From Christensenella sp. UBA1750 (GTDB lineage Bacteria > Bacillota > Clostridia > Christensenellales > UBA1750): a stretch of DNA of 14,601 nucleotides. The stretch's first letter is position 1. Every line of letters begins with the position of its first letter. A program made the position numbers and the translations under genes. The stretch is taken from positions 8,315 through 22,915 of the forward strand of contig DCHO01000006.1 in NCBI GenBank assembly GCA_002315655.1. Direction: 5' to 3'. The notes beneath the pieces were generated by a model, which made no database searches, was not told where the DNA came from, and saw only the letters and a list, made by a program, of their open reading frames with translations. Shown in pieces: positions 5,295 through 12,078 of this stretch.

Positions 5295-6296
5295 TTACGG
5301 ATGGAAGTTTTTGTCAGCCTCAACGATGGCATCCATGGCCTTGTCCCATTCCTCGTCAATGGCTTTCAGCTCGGGATGGGCGTTGAAATAGGCCACCGAG
5401 CGTCGCACACCCTCGGCAAAGGAGGTGGTGCAGACGAAATCGGGCACCAGCCGCTTGATCTTGGTGTTGTCGAAGACGGCGGAGGTGGATTTGTCGCCCA
5501 GCAGGTCGCCGAAGGCGGAGGGGATAAAGCGGGCGATCTGGTAGGCGGTGGCGTGGACGAGCTTGGGTTCCCTGCCCACGGCGTGGCCTATGGTGATGGC
5601 GATCTCGTCCCAGGTCAGCACCTCGTCGGAGGTGATGTGGAAGGCCTCGCCGATGGCCTTGCGGTTGCCCATGAGCCCCACGAAGCCCTTGGCAAAGTCG
5701 GTGTTATGGGTCATCGTCCAAAGCCCGGTGCCATCGCCGGGAACGACAATCTCTCTGCCGTCCAAGATGCGCTGCACCAGCGACCAGGGCTTGCCCCACG
5801 CGCCGGCAGCCATGGGAATCTGGGTGTCGCCGTAGGTGAGCGACGGGCGCACGACGGTGACGGGGAAGCCGGTCTCGCGGTAGGCGCGGAAGAGGTTTTC
5901 CTCGATCTGCCGCTTGTTGCGGCCGTACTGCCAGTAGCGGTTGTTTAAGGACGTGGATTCGGTGATGATGTACTGCCTTAAGGGGCGCTCGTAAGCCGCG
6001 CCGGAGGAAATGGCGATGTACTGGTCGCACTTGCCTAAGAACAGCCCCACATCCCGGTCGGCCTGCTCGGGCTGGAAGAGGATCCAGTCGGCGATTACGT
6101 CGTAGTGCTCGTCTGCAAGCGCCGCTTTCACGGCTTCTGTGTCGTTGATGTCCAGCACAATGCTCTTTGCGCCTGCGGGCAGGTTGTTTTTGTGCTGTCC
6201 GCGGTTGATGAGGGTCAGCTCCCAGCCCCTTTGCAGGGCGAGAGCGGAAACCGCCGTGGAGATGAGTCCCGTGCCTCCGATGAATAATGCTTTCAT
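5295..6296 (-). CDS. NAD-dependent epimerase/dehydratase (extended SDR), 333 aa
   Basis: An extended short-chain dehydrogenase/reductase acting on a nucleotide sugar or similar substrate. The Rossmann motif GGTGLIS is at 7-13. The active-site Tyr-Lys pair is YGRNK (124-128) and the serine region is SSGAAYE (97-103). After the cofactor half, residues from about 190 onwards give the variable substrate domain, with the HNTD and TSDE segments common in this family. The length is normal. The start is ATG at 6296, chosen for AAGGAG (6308-6313); the upstream in-frame extension has no binding site. It lies downstream of the PRTase-like gene with a 185-base gap, so it is probably a separate unit. The substrate cannot be assigned; it resembles the broad NAD(P)-binding family rather than a named GalE or RmlB. 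Confidence 0.88.
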   Translation of the reverse strand: MKALFIGGTGLISTAVSALALQRGWELTLINRGQHKNNLPAGAKSIVLDINDTEAVKAALADEHYDVIADWILFQPEQADRDVGLFLGKCDQYIAISSGAAYERPLRQYIITESTSLNNRYWQYGRNKRQIEENLFRAYRETGFPVTVVRPSLTYGDTQIPMAAGAWGKPWSLVQRILDGREIVVPGDGTGLWTMTHNTDFAKGFVGLMGNRKAIGEAFHITSDEVLTWDEIAITIGHAVGREPKLVHATAYQIARFIPSAFGDLLGDKSTSAVFDNTKIKRLVPDFVCTTSFAEGVRRSVAYFNAHPELKAIDEEWDKAMDAIVEADKNFHP

Positions 6297-6336
6297 GTTC
6301 TGTGATACTCCTTTTTTCTTTCTGTATTTATATGAA

Positions 6337-6357
6337 CACCACGCAAATAAGGTGGTG
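6337..6357 (-). promoter_or_regulatory. Inverted repeat upstream of the epimerase gene
   Basis: CACCAC (6337-6342) and GTGGTG (6352-6357) form a dyad next to a TATAAA-like box on the minus strand, ahead of the epimerase. It could be an operator, but no convincing -35 box was found, so the call is weak. Confidence 0.3.
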
Positions 6358-6481
6358 CGGATGGCGGATTTCGTACCGAAATGCACTTTTTGCACGCCGG
6401 GGTTTCGGGCTGTTTTTCTGCGAATGCTCGTTCTTCGGTCGCTGCATCGTCAATGCTGGCGACAAGTTGCGCGGTGCTGCC

Positions 6482-7579
6482 TTAAATCATATACTTTTTC
6501 AGAGCCGTTGAAAACTCTTCTATGCGCTGCTGTGAGATCTCTTTCAGCGTTACATTCTCAATGGATCGGATAAAGCTCTGCTCTTGCTCATACAGCAAAC
6601 GGTTTTCGTGCGGATCAAGCTTTCGGTAGTGACAGCTTTCGACCCAATCGTCAAAGGAAATGCCCGGTTCGTGCCCCAGCTTTTCTTCAAGAAGCTTTGT
6701 CTTGTCGATGATAGCCGCACGCTCATAGATGCCGTTCCAGAACTCAAGAACCTCATGAATGTGCTCGCTGATCTCATAGCGTCTGGCACCGCCGTCATAG
6801 ATTGTGCATTTTTCAAAAAGAGCGTTCTGCAAAGAGAGCGTCCGGCGTCTGAACGCGGGGGAGATAATGCCGTTGCGCCAGATAAAGTCGATATTTGCAC
6901 GGTTTATGCCGGAAACGCCCTTGTCGCCTTCTTCATAGCAGGAGAAGATTCCCTCATAATAAACCGCTATGAAGCCCTCAAAATCCGGCCAAGTCTGTCG
7001 GATTTCCTCCGTGAGACGTTCAAGCAGCTCGATGCCCTTGTTCGCGCCTATTGTGAAGAACAGAATGTTGCGCAGACGGGCACCCTTTTGAATATAACAG
7101 TCGATAACGTATTTCAGGCAGTTGGCAAAGGTTTCGCCGGATGCAATAATGTCGCCGATCATCAGCGTGCTGCCGGGAACCACAGCCAGCTTGGAATACT
7201 TGATGGCAAGCCCGGTCATTTCTTCGTTTTCAAAAACACGTTCACTGGATATGAAAGAAATATCATGAACTTGGATGTGCTCTTTGTAGCAGCTCTCTTC
7301 GAGGGGGTAGTTCAAAGCGCCGCGGAGGATGGAGAGAATGTTGGCCTTGGAAATTCTGTCCTTCTTTTTCAGATGACAGAGCATCTGGGAGGTGGCGGTG
7401 AGAAGCGAATCATACACCTCATAACCGACGATCTCAGGATGATTCATGAGTTTTCTTGTTTCAGCCTCGGAAACAATATAGTACTCGTTCAGAAAATCCG
7501 TACCCGAAAGCTTGTAGCAGTCCACGCCCTGCTCGTGAAATTCGGGCTCTATATAGACCTTATTCCAATCTTTAATCAT
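6482..7579 (-). CDS. Phosphoribosyltransferase-like protein (365 aa), substrate unknown
   Basis: A type I phosphoribosyltransferase signature is visible: a hydrophobic strand then GDIIASGET (142-150), which fits the PRPP-binding loop (acidic pair replaced by Gly-Asp, then Ser-Gly-Glu-Thr). LRGALNYPLE (85-94) fits the earlier PPi-binding loop. About 80 N-terminal residues and a long C-terminal part (from about 230) lie outside the core, so the protein is larger than the usual purine or pyrimidine enzymes of about 200 residues. Start ATG 7579 has GGAGGA at 7584-7589; a TTG at 7603 lies in the attenuator stem and is rejected. The leader carries a promoter, a short ORF and a terminator, which points to attenuation control. 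It could be a salvage enzyme or a diverged PRTase with another role. Confidence 0.7.
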   Translation of the reverse strand: MIKDWNKVYIEPEFHEQGVDCYKLSGTDFLNEYYIVSEAETRKLMNHPEIVGYEVYDSLLTATSQMLCHLKKKDRISKANILSILRGALNYPLEESCYKEHIQVHDISFISSERVFENEEMTGLAIKYSKLAVVPGSTLMIGDIIASGETFANCLKYVIDCYIQKGARLRNILFFTIGANKGIELLERLTEEIRQTWPDFEGFIAVYYEGIFSCYEEGDKGVSGINRANIDFIWRNGIISPAFRRRTLSLQNALFEKCTIYDGGARRYEISEHIHEVLEFWNGIYERAAIIDKTKLLEEKLGHEPGISFDDWVESCHYRKLDPHENRLLYEQEQSFIRSIENVTLKEISQQRIEEFSTALKKYMI

Positions 7580-7589
7580 GACTTCCTCC

Positions 7590-7630
7590 AAAAAAGAGGT
7601 CAATTACCCCCCGTATAGTGTAATTGACCT
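7590..7630 (-). terminator. Attenuator terminator in the PRTase leader
   Basis: On the minus strand AGGTCAATTAC (7620-7630) pairs perfectly over 11 bases with GTAATTGACCT (7597-7607), with a 12-base loop, and is followed at once by C and six T. The ribosome binding site of the PRTase-like gene comes directly after the T-run. As it lies between promoter and gene, it must be read through for expression, so it is an attenuator rather than an end-of-gene terminator. Confidence 0.85.
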
Positions 7631-7705
7631 GTGTGTTTTAGCAGACGCAACAAAAAAAGAGGCAGTGAGGCCGTAACTTGCGGAAATAAAAAGAGAACCG
7701 CGCAT
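7604..7705 (-). CDS. Leader peptide of the PRTase-like gene (33 aa)
   Basis: A 33-codon ORF starts with ATG at 7705, seven bases after GAGGTG (7713-7718), and begins about 27 bases after the predicted transcript start. Its sequence starts MRGSLFISASYG and has a hydrophobic middle (LTASFFVASA). It contains two U-runs (TCTTTTT and TCTTTTTTT in the RNA sense) and ends with TAA inside the 3' arm of the attenuator hairpin. A translating ribosome at the end of the ORF would prevent the hairpin. No block of one regulatory amino acid is seen, so the U-runs are the likelier sensor. This layout matches the pyrBI leader of enteric bacteria; the function here is inferred. Confidence 0.6.
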   Translation of the reverse strand: MRGSLFISASYGLTASFFVASAKTHRSITLYGG

Positions 7706-7738
7706 ATACTGTCACCTCATTCTCCTCGAATTTTTCAC

Positions 7739-7767
7739 ATTTTATCCTCTTTTTAACAGCTTGTCAA
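7739..7767 (-). promoter_or_regulatory. Promoter of the PRTase leader transcript
   Basis: A perfect TTGACA (7762-7767 minus), 17-base spacer and TAAAAT (7739-7744 minus). The start would be near 7732, giving a leader of about 150 bases. Confidence 0.85.
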
Positions 7768-7814
7768 GTGTTTTTGACGTTGTAAAGCGAAAAAGTTGTT
7801 GCTGTATTTACACT

Positions 7815-7830
7815 TTGCAACAAGTTGTAA
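7815..7830. promoter_or_regulatory. Operator-like dyad between divergent promoters
   Basis: TTGCAAC-AA-GTTGTAA is a near-perfect palindrome (one mismatched pair) just upstream of the EAL gene promoter. A second GTTGTAA and a GTTGTTGC lie within 35 bases. It may bind a regulator; the evidence is the symmetry alone. Confidence 0.35.
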
Positions 7831-7847
7831 CAAATCTTTCAAAAAGG

Positions 7848-7876
7848 TTGTGGAAAAAAGTTGGGTATGATATGAT
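7848..7876 (+). promoter_or_regulatory. Promoter of the EAL-PAS gene
   Basis: TTGTGG (7848-7853), a 17-base spacer and TATGAT (7871-7876) lie about 50 bases before the start codon. Confidence 0.65.
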
Positions 7877-7928
7877 AGGGATAAAATCACAAATCCAATT
7901 ACATTCTGTTGGAAAAAGGAGAACCGAA

Positions 7929-9533
7929 ATGGATTTTACCGAACAGCAGCTGGCAGAACGATTTGAGCAGGCGTTAGCGGATGGCGAGATCACGGCTTAT
8001 TTACAGCCGCAATATAACCACACCACAGGCTACATGATGGGCGCGGAGGCACTGGCGCGCTGGGTCTCTCCGCAGTATGGGTTCATTTCCCCGGCGCAGT
8101 TCATCCCGGCCTTGGAAGAAAACAATCTGATTTCGGTGCTGGACAAGCATATTTTCACGCAGGTCTGCGCCTTGCAGCGCAAGTGCATTGACGACGGACT
8201 TGCGGCAGTGCCTGTTTCTTGCAACCTGACCCGCTACGATCTGTTTCAGGAAGGCTTTCTGGAGGAATTGGAGGCCATTCGCGCCTCTTTTGCCGTGCCG
8301 GTGCGGCTTCTTCGCATCGAGATCACGGAATCCACGGCTATCGGCGGCGCGGAGGCGGTGAATGCGGCCATAGGATTACTGCATGAATACGGCTATCTTG
8401 TGGAGATGGACGATTTCGGCAGCGGATATTCGTCCTTAAACTCCCTAAAGGATATGGACATCGACATCATCAAGCTGGACATGAAGTTCATGGAGGATTC
8501 CACGCAGAAGGACAGCAAGGGAAGCCTTATTCTTATCTCCGTGATCCGGCTGGCCAAGTGGCTGAAGCTGCCCATCATTGCCGAGGGTGTGGAGACTCAG
8601 GAGCAGGCGGATTTCCTGCGCTCCTTAGGCTGCGACTGCATTCAGGGCTATTTCTATTCCCGCCCCGTGCAGGGAGAGCAGTTCATCGGAACCTTGGCCG
8701 GCGGCGGACGCAGCGTTCTTACCGGGCGGCAGGGCGACAGAACGGTGGATTCCCCGGACTTCTGGAACCCCGGCACGCTGGATGCGCTGCTGTTCTCCTC
8801 CATGGTGGGCGGCGCGGCGGTGCTGTCCTATGACGGGCAGGAATGTGAGCTTGTGCAGGTCAACCGCAAGTATTTGCAGGAGATCGGCATGAACGAGCAG
8901 GAAACCGAGCTGGTGGGCACGGATCCCTTATCCACCATGGACGAAAGCAATAAGGAAACCTACATTCAGGCCATCAAAAAGGCCATTGCCGGGGGCGAGG
9001 AGGAAGAGTGCGAGACAAGGCGTACCATCTGCACCACCATCTGCGGGGACGATGATGTGTATATCCGCTCTACCATGAAGCTGCTGGGCAAGCGCGGGCA
9101 GGAATATCTTTTCTATGTGATGATCCGCAACATCACGGTGGAAAAACGCCAGCAGGCCGCTCTGCTGGGCTATGAGAACAGCTTCAAGCGTGTCACCGAG
9201 CAGGTGAACATCTATTATTGGGAATACACCGTGGCCACAAAGGAAATGCGCCCCTGCTTCCGCTGTATGCGGGACTTGGGGCTGCCGCCCGTGGTGCGCA
9301 ATTACCCCGAACCGGCCTTTGAAGCGGGCATTTTCCCTATGGATTATGCGGAAATGTACCGCGACTGGCACAGACAGATCGCTTCCGGCGTCAAGGAGCT
9401 GGAAGCCATCATTCCGCTCACCGTGGGGCGCGTGCCCTTCCGGGTCAAGTACACCACGGAGTTTGACGAGAACGGAAACCCCGTCAAGGCGTATGGCTCC
9501 GCGACCTATGTGCCGGAGAGTGAGCGGGAGTAA
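7929..9533 (+). CDS. EAL-domain cyclic-di-GMP phosphodiesterase with C-terminal PAS-like region (534 aa)
   Basis: Residues about 8-255 form an EAL domain that hydrolyses cyclic di-GMP. The catalytic set looks complete: EALAR at 40-44, N99, E131 in IEITES, the DDFGSGYSSL loop at 161-170, K182, E219 in AEGVETQEQ and Q239 followed by GYFYSRP. Residues from about 285 to 534 look like two PAS-type sensor domains, the first ending near FYVMIRNITVEKR. There is no GGDEF domain, membrane segment or signal peptide, so it is a cytosolic enzyme with C-terminal sensing, opposite to the common sensor-first order. Start ATG 7929 follows AAGGAGA (7916-7922); a longer frame from 7761 overlaps the promoter and is rejected. 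A terminator follows directly. Confidence 0.93.
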   Translation: MDFTEQQLAERFEQALADGEITAYLQPQYNHTTGYMMGAEALARWVSPQYGFISPAQFIPALEENNLISVLDKHIFTQVCALQRKCIDDGLAAVPVSCNLTRYDLFQEGFLEELEAIRASFAVPVRLLRIEITESTAIGGAEAVNAAIGLLHEYGYLVEMDDFGSGYSSLNSLKDMDIDIIKLDMKFMEDSTQKDSKGSLILISVIRLAKWLKLPIIAEGVETQEQADFLRSLGCDCIQGYFYSRPVQGEQFIGTLAGGGRSVLTGRQGDRTVDSPDFWNPGTLDALLFSSMVGGAAVLSYDGQECELVQVNRKYLQEIGMNEQETELVGTDPLSTMDESNKETYIQAIKKAIAGGEEEECETRRTICTTICGDDDVYIRSTMKLLGKRGQEYLFYVMIRNITVEKRQQAALLGYENSFKRVTEQVNIYYWEYTVATKEMRPCFRCMRDLGLPPVVRNYPEPAFEAGIFPMDYAEMYRDWHRQIASGVKELEAIIPLTVGRVPFRVKYTTEFDENGNPVKAYGSATYVPESERE

Positions 9534-9542
9534 AAAGCGAAC

Positions 9543-9582
9543 AAAACCACCTTTGACAAAATCGGATCAAAGGTGGTTTTTG
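9543..9582. terminator. Bidirectional terminator between EAL gene and isomerase gene
   Basis: A perfect 14-base-pair stem AAAACCACCTTTGA (9543-9556) with TCAAAGGTGGTTTT (9567-9580) and a 10-base loop, with T on the right and A on the left, between two convergent genes. Confidence 0.92.
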
Positions 9583-9596
9583 TTTGACATTTGAAA

Positions 9597-10436
9597 TTAT
9601 CTGGTGCTTTCCAGATAAGCAAACACGTTTCGGATGTAGTCGAGCTTGTAGCCTAAAATGGGTAAGGGTGCGCTGCGCTCACCGGGGATTTCCAGGTTGT
9701 AAAGGCCGTCATAGCCGATCTCCTTACAGGCGGCAAGCACTTCTGCAAAGTCGATGCTTCCGCGCCCGAAGGGCATCATGTGCTGGTCTCTCTGTCCCTC
9801 GTTGTCCGCAATGTGCAGGGCGCGCAAATCTTTTCCGGCTTTCAGGATGAAATCTCTCTGGCTCTGCCCGGCAACGAGGTTTAAGTGCCCGGTGTCCAGA
9901 CAGATGCCGAGGTGCTTGTCGTTGTCCACCGCGGCGATCACGGTTTTAAGCTGGTCAACGGTTGCAACAACCGGCGTGATGCCCTCCGGCACAGGCAGGT
10001 TTTCCAGACAGATCACCATGTCGCTGTCGCCCAAATGACGGCACAGGCGGCGAAGCACGCGGGCGTTTCTTTCGACCTTCTCTTCAAAGACCGTGCTTTC
10101 CGGGAAGGAGCGGCTGTCACAGTGCAGCACGGCGTTTTTGACGCCGCAGGCATAGTAGAGGTCGAGCCAGCGGCACAGGGTCGTGACCACATAATCTTCG
10201 TCCGCATCGCAGAGGTTCACTTTGAGCCACAGATGCCCCTGAGGCATGGAAACGCCCAAATCATCGGCAAACGCTTTGTATGCCGCACCGATCTTCTCCG
10301 GGTCGCCGCGGTGCAGAAGCTGATCACCGTGTTCGTCGGAAAGCTCGGTGTAGGCATACTTGTGCGCCGATAACTCTTTGAGCGCATCCTCCGGGGTCAA
10401 TTCCCAGTAATAGGACGACCAGACCGACAGCTTCAT
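9597..10436 (-). CDS. Sugar phosphate isomerase/epimerase family TIM-barrel protein (279 aa)
   Basis: A xylose-isomerase-like TIM barrel (AP endonuclease 2 superfamily). The metal-binding positions are visible: E145 in CLENLPVP, D181 and H184 in LDTGHLN, H208 in ALHIADN and E249 in YNLEIPGE, in the expected order and spacing. The length of 279 residues fits the family, and there is no signal peptide. ATG at 10436 is chosen because AAGGAG (10444-10449) is seven bases upstream; a longer frame overlaps the upstream peptide gene. It likely shares a transcript with the 60-residue peptide 28 bases upstream and ends at the shared terminator. Such enzymes isomerise sugars or inositol derivatives; the exact substrate is unknown. 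Confidence 0.9.
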   Translation of the reverse strand: MKLSVWSSYYWELTPEDALKELSAHKYAYTELSDEHGDQLLHRGDPEKIGAAYKAFADDLGVSMPQGHLWLKVNLCDADEDYVVTTLCRWLDLYYACGVKNAVLHCDSRSFPESTVFEEKVERNARVLRRLCRHLGDSDMVICLENLPVPEGITPVVATVDQLKTVIAAVDNDKHLGICLDTGHLNLVAGQSQRDFILKAGKDLRALHIADNEGQRDQHMMPFGRGSIDFAEVLAACKEIGYDGLYNLEIPGERSAPLPILGYKLDYIRNVFAYLESTR

Positions 10437-10464
10437 TTGTTTGCTCCTTCTTTGCGCAAATCTT

Positions 10465-10647
10465 TTAGTGGGCTTTCTTTTCCCTTTCCTCTGTGTAGGT
10501 TTCGCCGGCAGCATTGACCTGCGACAGCTCATCGTCGGAAAGGGCGGCAGAATTCCGCTCCCGCGCCTGCTGCGCATAGCGCTCCAGACGGGGATTCCTC
10601 TCAAAATGCTGGAAATCCAGAGCTTTCTTCAGTTTTTTTTCGGTCAT
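10465..10647 (-). CDS. 60-residue peptide with leader-like LSDDEL...AAG motif
   Basis: A small charged protein. Residues 1-30 are a helical, basic/acidic stretch (MTEKKLKKALDFQHFERNPR begins it), followed by ALSDDELSQVNAAGE at 35-49, which resembles the ELxxVxGG end of RiPP leaders with Ala-Ala-Gly. Only about 12 polar residues follow, so there is no convincing core peptide. AAGGAGGG lies 13 bases before the ATG, a rather long distance. It is 28 bases upstream of the isomerase gene and probably cotranscribed. Similar small proteins seem to occur in Faecalibacterium-like genomes, but this is from memory. Function unknown. Confidence 0.65.
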   Translation of the reverse strand: MTEKKLKKALDFQHFERNPRLERYAQQARERNSAALSDDELSQVNAAGETYTEEREKKAH

Positions 10648-10801
10648 ATCTCAGCTTCTTCCCTCCTTCAGGAATGGATTTCGTTCTTTTATACGATTCA
10701 GTGGCATAAATGGCTACTGCATTTTCACTTCTTGCCTCTATTTTATCAGCTTCTTTGCCCGTTGTAAATCGTTATCTGACGCTTATTTTGAGGATCGCGT
10801 A

Positions 10802-10830
10802 TTGAAAATTGCTTATGTCAGGTGTAAAAT
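10802..10830 (+). promoter_or_regulatory. Promoter of the membrane protein gene
   Basis: TTGAAA (10802-10807), a 17-base spacer and TAAAAT (10825-10830) lie about 40 bases before the start at 10872. Confidence 0.75.
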
Positions 10831-10871
10831 ATGGAAAACGGGACAAATCGAAATGAAAGCAGGGAAACGAT

Positions 10872-11486
10872 ATGAGAAAACTTTTTGAAAATGATCTTTT
10901 CTTTCTGCTGATGACCATTCTTGCCGTGGTGGGGGAAACCCTGTATTCGATCATCGGGCTGGCTGTCACGCCGAGAGCGCCGCTGCCGTATATCGGGCTG
11001 CTTTTCCGCGTGGGCTGCGTTATCGTGCTGTATGATTCCTATCGGAAGCACAGCAAGAACGTGATGAAGGGCATGATGGGTGCGCTGCTCATGGGGCAGC
11101 TCCTCACGGCGATTTCCCTGCTCTCCGACCGTGTCCTGCCCATCGAGGTCGTCACCACGCCCATCTTTGTCATTCTTTCTGCGTTCCTCTTTATCAACCA
11201 TTTTATCATCAATGCCGACCACAACCCCAGCATGGCCATGGTGAACCTGAACCGTGTGCTGGTTTTGGTGCTGCTGGTAAACAACTTCCTGCGTGCGGGC
11301 GCATACTGTTTGCAGTGCGAAAGCCTTGTGGAAGGGGTCAGCGTACTGCTGGACGGGCTGGGCTTTCTTGGGCTGTCCTCCGTGGTGGTTTGCGTGGAAT
11401 CGCGGCTGGACGCTTACCGCATCGACCGGCAAACGGCCGGGTGGACGGAGGAAAAGGGCTACCCGGAAGGATATAAACGAAAATAA
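10872..11486 (+). CDS. Polytopic membrane protein of unknown function (204 aa)
   Basis: Hydrophobic segments at about 9-32, 38-54, 67-85, 93-113, 127-145 and 157-176 suggest five or six membrane helices, followed by a short charged C-terminal tail of about 28 residues. There is no recognisable enzyme or transporter motif. A Cys pair (146, 149) lies between the fifth and sixth segments. The start is ATG at 10872 with a weak AGGGA site upstream. The gene is a single unit with its own promoter and terminator. I do not recognise the family; a small sensor or stress membrane protein is possible but unsupported. Confidence 0.78.
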   Translation: MRKLFENDLFFLLMTILAVVGETLYSIIGLAVTPRAPLPYIGLLFRVGCVIVLYDSYRKHSKNVMKGMMGALLMGQLLTAISLLSDRVLPIEVVTTPIFVILSAFLFINHFIINADHNPSMAMVNLNRVLVLVLLVNNFLRAGAYCLQCESLVEGVSVLLDGLGFLGLSSVVVCVESRLDAYRIDRQTAGWTEEKGYPEGYKRK

Positions 11487-11498
11487 GGGAAGAAATGA

Positions 11499-11538
11499 AA
11501 CCGCCTGTATCGGACAAGCACCGATACAGGCGGTTTTT
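11499..11538 (+). terminator. Intrinsic terminator after the membrane protein gene
   Basis: A perfect 15-base-pair stem AACCGCCTGTATCGG (11499-11513) with CCGATACAGGCGGTT (11521-11535) and a 7-base loop, followed by T bases. It abuts the stop codon of the convergent GNAT gene. Confidence 0.93.
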
Positions 11539-12065
11539 CAGTTCAGATTCAGTTCGTAATAGCGGAACAGTACGTCCCCTAAGCTGTCGGCAAAGAGCAC
11601 CTGCGTGCCGCGGAAGGCAAAGCCCAAGTGCTCATACATGGCATTGGCCGGGGTGTTGGAGGAAAGGCAGTCCAGCCGGACGGCCTTTTTGCCCATTTCC
11701 TTTGCACGATTTACCGCGTGGGCAATCATCGCCCTGCCGATGCCCTGCCCGGAAACGGCGGGATGGACGCAGAACAGATGAATGACGGACACCTGATCGT
11801 CGCAAAGCGCCTGCGACCACGGAATCGGGTGATAGTCCGCCCCCTGCGCCTTTGTCTGCGCCATGGCGGAAACGATGGTGTCGTCCTGTTTCGCCAGCAC
11901 GATGCAGCCGTCTTCAATGTAGTTAAGGATCATGCGGTCGGTGGGGTGTTTCCCGTAGACCCAGCGGGCGGCTTTTTCCATGTCGGTCTTTTCAATGACT
12001 TCCTTATAAAACGCGCAGACGGCGGGGAAGTCTTGCATGGTTGCGATTGAAAATGTCAGATTCAT
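11538..12065 (-). CDS. GNAT family N-acetyltransferase (175 aa)
   Basis: An acetyl-CoA-dependent GNAT enzyme. Motif A is visible as VIHLFCVHPAVSGQGIGRAM (94-113), with the acetyl-CoA pyrophosphate loop QGIGRA. Motif B is near ANAMYEHLGF (140-149), with the Tyr that often acts as general acid (Y144). The length is standard. ATG at 12065 has a short AAGGA site just upstream. Only 13 bases separate it from the upstream deacetylase-like gene, so both are likely one operon. The substrate is not predictable. Confidence 0.93.
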   Translation of the reverse strand: MNLTFSIATMQDFPAVCAFYKEVIEKTDMEKAARWVYGKHPTDRMILNYIEDGCIVLAKQDDTIVSAMAQTKAQGADYHPIPWSQALCDDQVSVIHLFCVHPAVSGQGIGRAMIAHAVNRAKEMGKKAVRLDCLSSNTPANAMYEHLGFAFRGTQVLFADSLGDVLFRYYELNLN

Positions 12066-12078
12066 AGTTTTTCCTTGC

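Noticed and set aside
5179..5391. Small plus-strand ORF starting in the hairpin cluster after the DUF4867-like gene
   Set aside because: There is no binding site, it follows a complete terminator, and it overlaps the epimerase 3' end in antisense.
5289..5948. Long plus-strand frame opposite the epimerase
   Set aside because: It is the antisense shadow of a gene with a clear Rossmann motif and YxxxK site, with a Gly/Val/Asp-rich composition typical of shadows.
6584..7618. 344-codon plus-strand frame opposite the PRTase-like gene
   Set aside because: There is no ribosome binding site, and the minus-strand gene has a promoter, leader and binding site.
7761..7928. N-terminal extension of the EAL protein from an upstream TTG
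   Set aside because: It would cover the -35 and -10 boxes. ATG 7929 has AAGGAGA and begins just before the EAL domain.
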